DNA of 64,000 nt from Saussurea involucrata (Eukaryota > Streptophyta > Magnoliopsida > Asterales > Asteraceae). The first letter of the stretch is position 1; each line of letters starts with the position of its first letter. Of the stretch, positions 21,012-31,464 are shown in pieces. Position numbers and translations under genes: made by a program. Location of the stretch: the NCBI GenBank assembly GCA_033807775.1, contig CM066312.1:30477696-30541695 (forward strand), given 5' to 3'. The notes below the pieces were generated by a model. That model was not told the origin of the DNA, made no database searches, and worked only from the letters and a program-made list of their open reading frames with translations.

Positions 21012-23207
21012 AACCTATCTATTTAGAACTTTCTGAACGAATGACACCTCTTGCTGAACGGATAGATTCCTACAAGGCCACCAGTAATGAACAACTACTT
21101 GAGATTAGATCACTATCTGAAAAGTTAAATGTTCAAATGCAAATAACTGAGAAATACAAGTCTGAAAATGCCATTTTAAAAGAAAAATGCAAAAATCATC
21201 AATAGCACCTAAAGACTTAAGGGCCAAGTTATCTGATCTTCAGTCTCAGTTTGATCAGTGCAGGAATGAGAACGAAGAAATTGTTTATCAATGTTCTTCT
21301 CTTCAAATTCAGCACAAGGAGTTTGTTGCCAAAATTCTTGATCTTGAAACTAAACTCCACAAAAGGGGTCAAACTGATCAAACCATTTTTTTGAATAAAC
21401 CCAAAGAGTTCACGTTTTTTAACAAAGCCTGGGGAATCGGATATGATAACCCACATTATTTGAAAAAGGGAAGATGGCGTACACCCACTTTGTATGATTT
21501 TGCTTGTTTTGGGTTAGATAAAAAGTATCTGGAATATGCCATTCAATGGACTGGTCCTCTTGAACCTGAAAAGGAAGAGGAAACCGAGGAATATAAGCGT
21601 GCACACAAACGAGGAATACAGCTCCCGTTTTGTTATGAACCTTTGAATAATTCCTATAAAAAGAACAAAAAATATCTCTCAAATGACTACTTCGACCTAT
21701 ACAAGGTTGCTAAGCCCAAAGATTCTTCCAAAAAGGATGAGGACCAAGCACCAGCAACCAAGACTGAGACGGGCGAGTTTAAACTCTATGTTCCCACTCT
21801 CATCTTGGACGCAAAGATTGTCGAGTTGGAGGAGTCGTTTGAGAAAGAAAGGTCTATTTTTCAAAACGAAAAGAATGCACTAATCTCTGAGATTGAGAAA
21901 CTCAATTCTGAGAAACTTGAGAATCTACAACCGGTCAAAACCGAAGTTGTGTCTGATGAAGGACAGGAAATCCTTCGAGGTGAAATTAATATGCTCACAT
22001 CGAAACTGGCTGCTTTGGCAACAGAAAAGATGGTGGAGTATGCAAGAAATGGTCAGCTCCAAGAGCAAATTGACCAACTCAAATCTGAAAAACAGATTTC
22101 ACCTGAATCTTCCTCGAATTCATCTGAAACGTCTTCGTGTAAAGCTTTTATTGGTAAAATTTCCACTTCACAAGATGGTAAAGATTCTCAAGACGAGAGT
22201 GTTTTAGGGAACTTAAACTCTGATTTTTTCTTAGCTTTGGCACCAAGTTCCCCAAAGCACACAAGCACAAAGTGTTCCTCGCCTTCCTCGACCGGTCCAA
22301 GTCCAGTAATTCCGGATGTCGATTTTTCAGCATTCATGAACTCTGAAGGTAACTCTGATGGAGAGTTTGAGTCGTTTCCTTTCGACAAACCTCTCCCGAG
22401 CCATACTAATTTTTTGACTCCAGTAGTCAATCGCCCGGTCAACTTTCTAAAGGGTACCTGTTCTACCACTAAGGCCCCAGCTGTGATTGAGATTGCCAAA
22501 TCTAAACCTGTTTCTCAAAACCAATCACAGCCAAGGCAAAAGACCGAGCGATTGCCTATCAAAAATCATGGTCCTTCAAAAGTCACTGACCGCACTGTCC
22601 CTGTTGTTTCGGATAAAACCGGTCGCGCTAAACAAGAAAAACCAAAGTGGCTAAAGAAGGAACCTATCGAGGGTGCTGCATCAAAGTCGTTCAATACTGT
22701 CTTTTACCCGAGAATGAACAAAAACGATTGTGCTTGGAATCATAGGAATAATTTTGTTAAAAGAGATATTAATTTTCAGCAATTGATTCAATTATCGCAC
22801 GATCGTTTGTGTTGTTCTAGTTGTGGTTGGAATGAATTTGATGATATCCATAACAATGATTGATTTGGGTCATATCACATGTATAAATCGACACCCAAAC
22901 GCAAACCCCGTAATAACAAAAGAAAATACTATAAACAACGGGGTTTCCAATCAGAGGTTAAACCACAGCGGGAGACCAAACCCATTCCAAAACGGGCTTC
23001 TTTTACTGAGTTAGACCGGCACCCAAGAGGCAACCTACTACAAAACTTGTTCCTCCAAAAGGTGTAAATTCTACACCTAAAAGGCAACATGTGCCAAAAC
23101 CAGTTACTCCAAACGGTGTACAATCTGCACATAAGGGGAAGTCTGAGTCAAAGCAAGTTCTTCCTCGAGGTGCCAAACCTAACCCTCCCGGACCCAGGAA
23201 AATCTGG
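21012..23207 (+). pseudogene. Sirevirus B2 gag-linker (3' part of gag)
   Basis: 21187-22863 is open for 558 codons and matches the D element at about 38040-39880. It has a coiled coil ('LRAKLSDLQSQFDQCRNENE'), a conserved block ('EWGIGYDNPHY'-like, 'YAIQWTGPLEPEKEEE'), another coiled coil and acidic Ser-rich stretches. A Cys-rich 'CCSSCGWNEFDDI' follows. The frame breaks at TGA 22861 and again near 23065. The end is a set of basic repeats leading to 'KIWVPK'. The N-terminal gag domain and zinc knuckle are missing. Confidence 0.75.
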
Positions 23208-23238
23208 GTACCCAAGGTCCGCTTAACTTGTTTTGCAG
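23208..23238 (+). other. intron-like gag/protease spacer, 31 nt (B2)
   Basis: It starts GTACCCAAGG after TGG and ends CTTGTTTTGCAG before GACGGTCATG. Skipping it joins the gag and protease frames in phase. This copy has TTA where B-host has TAA, so it lacks the in-frame stop, but the frames still differ. Confidence 0.5.
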
Positions 23239-23355
23239 GACGGTCATGTGTGGTTCTTAGACTCTGGATGCTCCACACACATGACCGGAAGAAGGGAGCT
23301 GCTCACGATCTACAAGGAACAATATTGCGAAGACGTGAGATTTATCTATACCTGT
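23239..23355 (+). pseudogene. Sirevirus B2 protease stub followed by a large pol deletion
   Basis: It encodes 'DGHVWFLDSGCSTHMTGRRE', the retropepsin D-S-G site, then breaks near 23347. The sequence passes directly to the region just before the PPT array. In the D element the equivalent points are about 40330 and 43990, so roughly 3.6 kb (rest of PR, all of IN, RT and RH) is deleted. Confidence 0.8.
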
Positions 23356-23380
23356 AACTTCACGACCGCTCATGTGTTTA

Positions 23381-23695
23381 GGGGGAGCATGATCAACCAT
23401 CAGGTAAGTATACTCTACTATTGAGGGGGAGCGTCACACACAATCTTTTAAATGCTGAAAAGTTTTTTTTTTGTGTGTATGGATACTCCCGTGTGCATTT
23501 CACACTACGCGCACATTCTGAGGGGGAGCATCCAACTGGATGTTCATCAGTTGAGGGGGAGCGACACGGTGTTTTTCTTTAAACGTTCAAAAGTTTTTTA
23601 TGTGTGTCGGACTCTCCATTGCACAAGTTTGCAATATTCGAGGGGGAGCAAGGTAATCCCCACGCTCAATTTGAGGGGGAGCGAGAGAAGGTTCG
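23381..23695 (+). other. multi-PPT array of Sirevirus B2
   Basis: Six GGGGGAG tracts start at about 23381, 23426, 23522, 23556, 23642 and 23676. T-rich spacers between them carry GTCACACACA and AAAAGTTTTTTTT phrases. The D element has the homologous series at 44004-44270 and B-host has it in reverse at 27022-27225. Confidence 0.85.
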
Positions 23696-23759
23696 TTTCT
23701 TAAATCCACATAGTCCTATTTCTGCAAAATCAACAAGGACATGAAAAGTTTTTTTAAAA

Positions 23760-23930
23760 ATCCAGAGTTTCCGGACAGGTATCCGGAAACCCAATCTGTC
23801 CGGATGAGTTTCCGGACCGGGTCCCTATCCGAAAAAATTCAATTCATCCGGAATCTTTCGTTGTCCGGATAGTTGGGTTTGTCCGGTAAGCTTTGCACTT
23901 CCAGTGTGTTGTCCGGACACCCCTGTTCCG
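23760..23930. repeat. TCCGG motif array of Sirevirus B2
   Basis: About ten TCCGG words occur within 170 bp (TTTCCGGACAGG, TATCCGGAAAC and similar). It is shorter than the arrays in D and B-host, and no TATA box was seen with it. Confidence 0.75.
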
Positions 23931-23960
23931 TCTATCCAGTACCTGTTTTCCTACTGCCAG

Positions 23961-24053
23961 TCCTCAATCTGTCTCAGATTGATCCATTTACAGCAAAGGT
24001 ACGCGCCGGAACTTGTTTATCCGTCTTGTTTACTAACTTTGGATCTTTTACAG
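23961..24053 (+). other. small exon (23961-23998) and intron (23999-24053) before the B2 extra ORF
   Basis: The acceptor CCTACTGCCAG precedes a 38-nt exon ending CAGCAAAG|GTACGC. The 55-nt intron contains TTACTAAC, a good plant branch-site match, and ends TTTTACAG. ATG follows at 24061. The arrangement matches D and B-host. Confidence 0.55.
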
Positions 24054-24060
24054 ATATTCC

Positions 24061-26744
24061 ATGGCGGATCAACAACCTCAACAAAATCCGAGGGGAAGCT
24101 TCACCTTGTTTTTCTTAAAAGTCTAAATGTTTTTTGTGTTGATCACTCCCAAGTAAGTAACACTCCCACTCTGAGGGGAAGCAAGTCAATCCCCATGTAT
24201 GTTTTGAGGGGGAGCAGGATAATATCAGTGCTTTGCATATGCCTGAAGCCCCTACCTGTGATAGCATATAGACGAGAGTTAGGGAATCCTATGGTCCAGC
24301 CAACGCCGGAGGGACCTTCCCCGGGACATAGAACATGTAAGAAGGAGGGAGTTAAGGTCGAAAGCGAACCAAAAAGATTGAGCCATAAAGATAACGAGGC
24401 TCCAGAGCGACCCCAACCGAGTGACATCCGGGTAGCCACATCTACTATCCCGTCTCATACGTTGGGACGGGATATTGAAGAAGCCTCCGTGGACCCAACG
24501 GAGCAATTGCACGACCCCCTTATCCACTCATCCGTCTCTCAAAAGACGGATGTTTCAGTACATCACGGGGATATAGCACAACTTCCACCGGCCTCTCACT
24601 CGGAGAGTGCTGGTGTTGAAACAAGCGACCATCAGCCCCCGGTCGCGACTTCTTTTCGTGCACAATCGAGTCTAGAGCCATTTGCTTTTGAAAACCCTTT
24701 GGCTAGGACACAAGAGGAGCAACACCAAGTCGAGAATCTTCGTGACTCGACCGGAACCACCGTAGTGTCTTCACCTCTAGGAGGAACACAAGGATCGGAG
24801 GGAAATCCTACCACAGCTACCGATATGCCAACTATGAATGTAGGTGGCTCTACCCCCGCGGTAGATGCCTCAACGGGTAATCTAAGTGAACCCGGAGTTA
24901 CTCACCCACACTTTGTGTCGCAAGGGTCCCTGGACAGCACCCTCAAGGCTGTCCGTGAAGCAATGGAACTGCATGTCGCCGCCGAGCTCGCCAAATTAAT
25001 CAAAGGCAAAGCGAAGATCGTTGAAGCTGAAACCGCTCCTCCACCTACCTACTCGGTGGAAACTCTCAAGACGATGCTTCTAGCCCAATTGCTCCAGGAT
25101 TCCAACGCCTCGCCCGAAGCAGACCTGATCACCGTTCTGAAAACACAGGTCACTGCTCCTTCCACATCAATTACCTCTCGACTGGATAGCATTGACTCTC
25201 GACTCTCAAGGACTACAACAGAGCGCTCACAACGCTGTCCGAGAGAGTCCGCTCACTAGAAGAAACCTGTAAGAGTCAAGCAGGCGGTCTGAAATGTAAG
25301 CACGATGACCAAGATGATCCTGATCACCGTGAGGAGGAGAAACGACAAAGACTAAACAAGACCGCCTAGATCCTCACTGCTGAAATTACAACTGTGGTTC
25401 AACCGGAACCTTCAACTACGGCTACTACAACCGGAACAGATCCTGAAGCCGAGTTACCTTTAGCTGAAATGGTGATTGATATGGATATATCAGATGAAGA
25501 AGACCCAACGGTTGAAAAGCCCGAGGGTTCAACACAGGGATTGATCGACTTTGACTCATCAGACAGACCTCTATTGGATATGATAGATCCAGACTGTGAA
25601 GCCAACCCGGAGACCGAAGATGCTATCAAAAAGCCCCCAGTGCTGTAAATCTCCAGGTAAATTTGGTTTTCCCTACTGATGAAGACGACAACATCGACTA
25701 TGATCAGTTCCTGCTCCAGAATTTTTATGGTACTTCTCCCGTTCACTATGCTCAACCCAATGAACTTCAACAAGACCTGAAACTACTACTGCCAATATTC
25801 CGACAACTCCTCTGCAAACGAAAGCTTCTGATCTTCCTCCCCCTCCTCAGCAACAAATTCATTGGGAGAAGATCATGGTACTTATCCCTCATCTGGAGGA
25901 ATCTTTGAAGAAGTTGTTCGTCCACAAGCTTCGCCCGATCGAGACGAACTTTTGCCTTGGTATTTACAACCTCAACCCCGAATACCAAAGGCGTTATATC
26001 AGCACAATGCAGCGGTGTCTTCCAGTCAGCCAAGTCAGAACCAAGCATCAGATCACAGAGGTACTTAACATCCATTCAAGACGCATCATGAAAATCGTCT
26101 ACCCAGTATTCACTGTCCGACGTAAAGATGGGAATGAATGGAATTTCTCTGAAGCCGACTTCCAGCACCTCCGACCGTTCGACTTTCTAGCTATTCTGAA
26201 AGACCTTCGTAGAAGAACCATCCGACCACTTGAAGTTACAAAGGCGCTCGAAGTTGTTCGTCGATACCTGGTCCGTACCATTATGATGTCATATCTAACG
26301 AATTTTCAAATAGCTATCGAGAACAGGGCGAAGAAGGTAAATCTGATAAAGCCGAATCTGAAAGCTCCTGAGTTGAAGATGTATCCCGAGAACTCTCTGC
26401 TTCTAGAACCTAAATTTGGGATAGTCTACAACAACGAACAGAACGAAAAGAAGTTTCTGCGTTTCAGTCAGGTAGACAGATTCTGCGACGGCACACTCCT
26501 CAAAGTTCGAGATGCTCTTCGATAGATCATTACACACGAGTCTGAAAATCCAAGGTACTCATATGTTCCGAATCCGAATGAAACAACTGCTCGGAATGCC
26601 TTGGAATTGGTTGAAGATCGCATCGACTACCGCCGTACTATCAGATGGTTCGAGATTTACTTCGCGCTTCGCAAAAGATATGTCTACAACTGGTGAGAGC
26701 TAGAGCGCGAACTCGAACTTCAAATCAAAGGGGGAGATTGTTAG
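24061..26744 (+). pseudogene. extra ORF of Sirevirus B2, N-terminal domain deleted
   Basis: ATG 24061 opens 'MADQQPQQNPRGSF' but runs at once into a second PPT array (24095-24230), so the N-terminal globular domain is gone. Homology resumes near 24270 ('RELGNPMVQPTPEGPSPGHR') and continues through the coiled coil to the C-terminal domain ('MVLIPHLEESLKKLFVHKLR', 'MMSYLTNFQIAIENRAKKVN'). Frameshifts and stops lie near 25259, 25368, 25648 and 26525. The ORF ends with codons from the PPT (GGGGGAGAT) and then TGT TAG, where TGTTAG is the start of the 3' LTR. Confidence 0.75.
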
Positions 26745-27021
26745 GGTCAATTTATGTTGATTTAAAGTTCAGGGTTTAAACTGTAATTCTTTATTTTGAG
26801 CCTTATTAGTAAACGGATCGTGGGCTTGTTAACCACGGGCCCGCCATATAAATAGTTAGCTTAGCCTTAGAAAATAGGCTAGTTGTCTCATTTGCTTTCT
26901 CTCATTCGTATTGTAATTCTCTCTACATTGAAAGCATAATACAGGGATGACCAGTTGAAATCATTGTTCTTATTGTTTATATTACCGATTTCATAATTGT
27001 TGCACGGATCTGGAACTAACA
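26739..27021 (+). repeat. 3' LTR of Sirevirus B2
   Basis: This 283-bp LTR runs TGTTAGGGTC to GGAACTAACA. It contains a TATA box (TATAAATAG near 26850), the palindrome-like CGTGGGCTTG...CCACGGGCCC region, and GGGATGACCAGTTGAAATCA. A PPT (AAAGGGGGAGAT) precedes it. It is homologous to 11779-12060 and the D LTRs. Confidence 0.9.
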
Positions 27022-27225
27022 GACTCTCCCCCTCAAATGATGAACACTAATGGTAGTACTCCCCCTCAGAATGTGCATGGAGTGTGATGTGAAGTGCACT
27101 CGGGAATGCCCACACACACAAAAAACTTTTCTGGCAGTTAAAGAAAAACGTGTGTGACACTCCCCCTCAACAGTAGAATAACTTACCTGAGAGATGGTCA
27201 TGCTCCCCCTGAACACATGAACACT
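27022..27225 (-). other. right half of the B-host multi-PPT region
   Basis: On minus there are four GGGGGAG tracts (at about 27026, 27059, 27164 and 27205) with the same spacers as in D and B2. It abuts the B2 LTR on the left. Confidence 0.8.
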
Positions 27226-27472
27226 TGTGAAAGCACATATATAAACCCAATTAAACTAGACGACAGTATGAAATAAAAGAAACACACGTAGAAAGAAGGA
27301 AACAAACGAAATCTACCTAATAAATACAGAGACTCAACCTAACTGTGTAACTGATACAAGTAGAGTACAGGTGCGAGAAAGTGTATGCTCAATCATTAGG
27401 AGTGTGAACAACTGATGATGAGAAGACAGTTTCTCGTAAATGTATGGAACTTGTATCGGGCACACAATCAGA
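27226..27472 (-). other. pol 3' untranslated stretch of B-host
   Basis: It matches the D sequence 43743-44000 (e.g. the CACATGTATT-type and AAATACAGAGAC blocks in reverse). No ORF was recognised. Confidence 0.6.
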
Positions 27473-30400
27473 TCAAGTCGTTAGATATAGCATACCTAAC
27501 CTGGACACAAGATAATTAAAGCTATTTTTGACCAGGGGTTTTGTAAACAGGTCTGCTATCTGATGTTCTGTATTTACAAAATAGAGTTCGACTGTACCTC
27601 TTTCGACGTGATCCTTGATAAAGTGGTACTGAACATCTATGTGTTTTGTCTTCGTATGCTGGACCGGATTGCTGGATATGGCAATTGCATTCTTCGAGTC
27701 ACACTAGATGGGTACCTTGACATATGTGAATCCGTAGTCCTTGAGTTGCGTGCACATCCATGTCACTTGTGAACAGCAGCTCGCGGCGGCCACGTATTCC
27801 GCCTCGGCAGTCGACGTAGAGATGCACTGCTGCTTCTTGGATGCCCAACTCACCAAGCTATCGCCCAAGAACTGCACATGGCCTAATGTGCTCCTCCGAT
27901 CCATCATGCTGCCCGCATGGTCCGCATCAGAGTATGCAGACAACTCAAAACCTGTCTCTTTCGGGTACCACAAGCCAAGATCAGCAGTACCACGTAAATA
28001 ACGAAGAATTCGTTTGACAACTATTAAATGAGACTCTTTCGGTTTTGACTGAAACTGGGCGCATAGAAAAGTTTAAAACATGATGTCCGGTCTACTAGCG
28101 GTTAAGTACATCAAAGAACCGATCATTTCCCGGTACGTTTTAGTATCCACGTCCTTTCTGTTAGGATCGGCGTGTAACTTTGTACCAAGTGCCATGGGAG
28201 TTTTCATCGGTGAGGACTGTTCCATCTGGAATTTCTTAAGAATATCCCGGATGTACTTAGCCTGGTTTATGAATATCCCGGTCGACAGTTGTTTAACTTG
28301 AAGACCGAGAAAGAAATTCATCTCACAAAGCATACTCATTTTAAAAAATTGACCCATAAGTTTGGCAAAGTTCTTAGCATACTGAGGATTAGTATAACCG
28401 AAAATGATGTCATCGACATACACCTGAACTAATACAATATGACCTTTTTCGTTTTTGATAAAAAAGAGTTGAATCGATTTTACCTCGTGTGAATTTTGAT
28501 TTTATCAGAAACGCGGTTAACGTATCATACATGCCCGTTGAGCTTGCTTCAATCCGTAGAGCGCTTTGTCTAGGATGTATACATGGTCAGGCTTCTTCTC
28601 GTCCATGAACCCGTCCGGTTGCGATACGTACACTTCTTCCTTGAGCTCCCCATTAAGGAATGTGGTCTTCACATCCATTTGGAAGACTGTGAAATTCTTG
28701 TGCGCGGCGTATGCAAGGAACATATGTATAGCTTCAATCCTCACCACAGGAGCGTATGTCTCATCGTAATCAATCCCTTCTTGCTGACGGTATCCCTTAG
28801 TCACGAGACGCGCCTTGTTACGTACTATGATGTCGTCTTCGTCCTTCTTGTTCTTGAAGATCCACTTAGTGTCGATCACCGTCTTGTGGGTTGGACGTGG
28901 GACAAGTCGCCATACCTTGAGAGCCTCGAATTGGTTGAACTCTTCTTGCATGGACATGACCCAGTCCGGATCTTCTAGTGCCTCGCGTACGGTTGTAGGC
29001 TCGATCTTACTCAAGAAGCCGGAGAAGAGGCCGAAATTGGCTGATGCGCCTCGCGTTTGGACTGGAGTGGAGGGATCACCGATGATTTGGTGTAGGGGAT
29101 GAGCTCTCGTCCATTTGGTGGTGTGTGGAAGAGGCTGCTGAGTGGAATGTGAGGCGTCCGGATCCATGTAGTCACCAGATGGAAGGTCTTATACCGCTTC
29201 AAGTGTCACCGGTTGGTTTCTTGGAGGAGATGGGGGAGGATTCGTCGAAGGTTGAACAACTTCTGGTTCCGAGGAATTCAGAGGTTGCTCGTTGATAGTA
29301 GCGGATGACGAATGTTGTGGAGCGATCTTCGAGTTAAGTACAGGTTTCTACGGGGGGGCGACACTATCAGTTGACGTTGAGGATTATGGTTGCAGTGTCT
29401 CCACAGTGATCGAAGGCGGCGGACCGGATAGATTTGCCAAATCCTCGATTTGAGCAGCTTCAATTCTTGGTTGCGCTGAGACACGAGGAGTAGAAATATT
29501 AAGCACATCATCATAGAAATATTGAAACAGTAAATCTAAATCTGAAAGATCAGCATTCGACGTAGATGCATGATTCGGATTTACTGTACCTTGTGCAGAT
29601 CCCGAACGTGGAAGTTCGGAAGATAGCACGCCAGTTAAATCGGGTTCTGAACTGATGTGTTCAGAAGCCAAATCTGCGGCTTCGTCGAATGTCACGTTTA
29701 CACTCTCGGTAATGGTTTTAGTCTGTTTGTTGTAAACGCGATACGCCTTAGCCTGCATGGAGTATCCTATGAATACTCCTTCGTCCGCCTTTGGGCTGAA
29801 TTTGCCGAGATCGTCTTTAGCATTCAGGACGTAGCACGTGCATCCGAACGCATGGAAATACTTGATGTTCGGAACGCGGTTGTTCATGATCTCGTACGGC
29901 ATCTTGTTGAACCGCTTGTTGATAATAGAGCGGTTTTGCGTGTAACAAGCAGTAGACACCGCTTCGGCCCAGAGAAATAGCGGCAGTTTGGACTGAGAAA
30001 GCATTGTGCGAGCAGCTTCGACCACGGTACGGTTGCGCCTTTCCACCACTCCGTTTTGTTGAGGAGTGCGTGCGGCCGAGAAGGTTTGCGAAATGCCGAC
30101 AGAGGTCAGGTAGTCGTTCACAGTTTGATTCTTAAATTCTGTCCCATTGTCGTTTCTGATGGTCTGAACCTGACTTTGAAGGTTCAGTTGGATGGTCTTC
30201 AAGTGATTGATGATCAGCTCCGGAGTTTCGTCCTTCGTACGTAGGAACTTGACCCATGTGTAGCGCGAGAAGTCATCCACCATTACCAGAACGTACTTAC
30301 GCTTGTTGATGCTCTGAACACGCATCGGTCCACACAAATCCATATGGATAAGTTTGAGGGACCGGGACGTGCTCGGAGCTGCCTTCGGCTTGTGCGTCGC

Positions 30401-30943
30401 TCGCTTCATCTTTCCCATTTCACATGCCCCGCATTGTCTATCCTTCACGAATTAAAGATCGGGCATGCCTTTTACATGTCCGCCCAGCACCAATTTGTTG
30501 ATACTCTTCAAGTTCAGGTGCGATAGACGTCGATGCCAAATCCAAGCTTGTTCGGAATTAGCCTTTGATATTAGGCAGACTGGATTATCGGTCTTCAGGG
30601 CTGCGAGGTCGATGGTGTAGAGGCTGGTCTTTCGCGTTCCAACCAGTAGCCCCGTTCCGTCGTCATTGAGGATTCTACACCTTTTGGCTTTGAATCGGAC
30701 CTCGAGATCTTTGTCGCAGAATTGGCCGATACTTAACAGATTGTGTTCCAATCCCGCGACGTGTGATACCTTCTTGATAGTGATCTTGTCTTGGACAATG
30801 TCACTGTAGCCCAAAATCGGCGCCTTGTCATTGTTCCCAAATCTCACGTCTCCGCCATATTGTTCTTTGTAGTTTGTGAGAAGCTCCCTCCTTCCGGTCA
30901 TGTGCTTGGAGCATCCAGAGTCTAAGTACCACACATGACCGTC
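27473..30943 (-). pseudogene. Sirevirus B-host pol: protease, integrase, RT, RNase H
   Basis: On minus, from 30943: protease 'WYLDSGCSKHMTGRRE'; HHCC zinc finger 'WIWHRRLSHLNLKS' ... 'CGACEMGKMKR'; integrase D-D-E in 'IHMDLCGP', 'RNDNGTEF' and 'NGVVERRNRT'. RT follows (28560-29167 and 28073-28423) with 'VFQMDVKTTFLNGEL' and 'YVDDIIFGY'. RNase H has 'SDADHAG', 'TAEAEYVAAASC' and the terminal 'HTKTKHIDV' block. Breaks: TAA near 30453, a TAA near 28074, TAG near 27704, and frameshifts around 28430-28520. Close kin of D, orientation opposite. Confidence 0.85.
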
Positions 30944-30975
30944 CTGCAAAAACAAGTTTAGCGGACTTTAGGTAC
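30944..30975 (-). other. intron-like gag/protease spacer, 32 nt (B-host)
   Basis: On minus it begins GTACCTAAAG after TGG and ends CTTGTTTTTGCAG before GACGGTCATG. An in-frame TAA follows 'WVPKVR'. It is one T longer than in B2, yet the join still restores phase, because the gag and protease frames here differ in step with the spacer length. Confidence 0.5.
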
Positions 30976-31464
30976 CCATATTTGCATGGGTCCTGGAGGG
31001 TTAGGTTTGACACCTTTCGGAGGAACTTGCTTTGAAACAGATTGCCTCTTGGGTGTAGGGTTTACACCTTTTGGAGGAACTTGTTTTGGAGCAGGTTGCC
31101 TCTTGGGTGTAGGTTTACCATCAGTAGAAGGAACTCTGTATGAACTGGGTTTCCTCTTTTGTTTGGGTTTGACCTCTGATTGGGGACCCCGTTGTTTATG
31201 GTGTTTCTTTTTGTTTTTACGGGGTTTGCTTTTGGGAGTATGATTATATATATATGATATGACCCAAACCAATCATTATTATTAATATCATCAAAGTCAT
31301 TCCAACCACAACTAGAACAACACAAACAATCATGCGATAATTGAATCAATTGCTGAATGGAATAAAGTTTAATTGGAAAATTAACATCGCGTTTAACAAA
31401 ATCATTCCTATGATTCCAAGCACAATCGTTTTTGTTCATTCTAGGGTAAAAAACAGTATTGAAA
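30976..31464 (-). pseudogene. end of B-host gag-linker, cut by the Gypsy insertion
   Basis: On minus, 31439-31062 encodes 'MNKNDCAWNHRNDFVKRDVN' and a Cys cluster 'CLCCSSCGWNDF'. In another frame (31272-30958) there are basic repeats of the type 'PTPKRQ...KQVPPKGV', then 'QIWVPKVR'. The Gypsy 3' LTR begins at 31465 within this linker; the rest of gag is not in the window. Confidence 0.75.

Larger units (their letters stand above)
17953..27021. mobile_element. head-to-head chimera of two Sirevirus 3' halves (C on minus, B2 on plus)
   Basis: The left end is a minus-oriented 3' LTR with its PPT to the right; the right end is a plus-oriented 3' LTR with its PPT to the left. The two halves meet at about 21012, each within its own gag-linker coiled-coil region. 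Neither half has a 5' LTR, gag N-terminus, integrase or RT. The 5-mers outside the two LTRs are GACGT (17948-17952) and GACTC (27022-27026). The host PPT unit in related elements reads GACAC or GACGC here, so these could be one diverged target duplication. Confidence 0.6.
11779..31464 (-). mobile_element. Sirevirus 'B-host', split into 11779-17952 and 27022-31464
   Basis: The left part holds the 3' LTR, extra ORF, its promoter region and part of a PPT array. The right part holds the rest of the PPT array, RNase H, RT, IN, PR and the end of gag. The two parts are on the same strand, do not overlap and complement each other, so one element broken by the 17953-27021 insertion is the simplest reading. 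The chromodomain Gypsy element enters its gag-linker at 31465. Its gag and 5' LTR must lie beyond 64000. Confidence 0.65.

Noticed and set aside
23452..23703. Plus-strand ORF across the B2 PPT array
   Set aside because: It is composed of PPT repeats and T-rich spacers and is not conserved in D.
27022..31464. Treating the pol at 27473-30943 as an independent third B element
   Set aside because: It has no LTR of its own in the window and exactly supplies the parts missing from 11779-17952.
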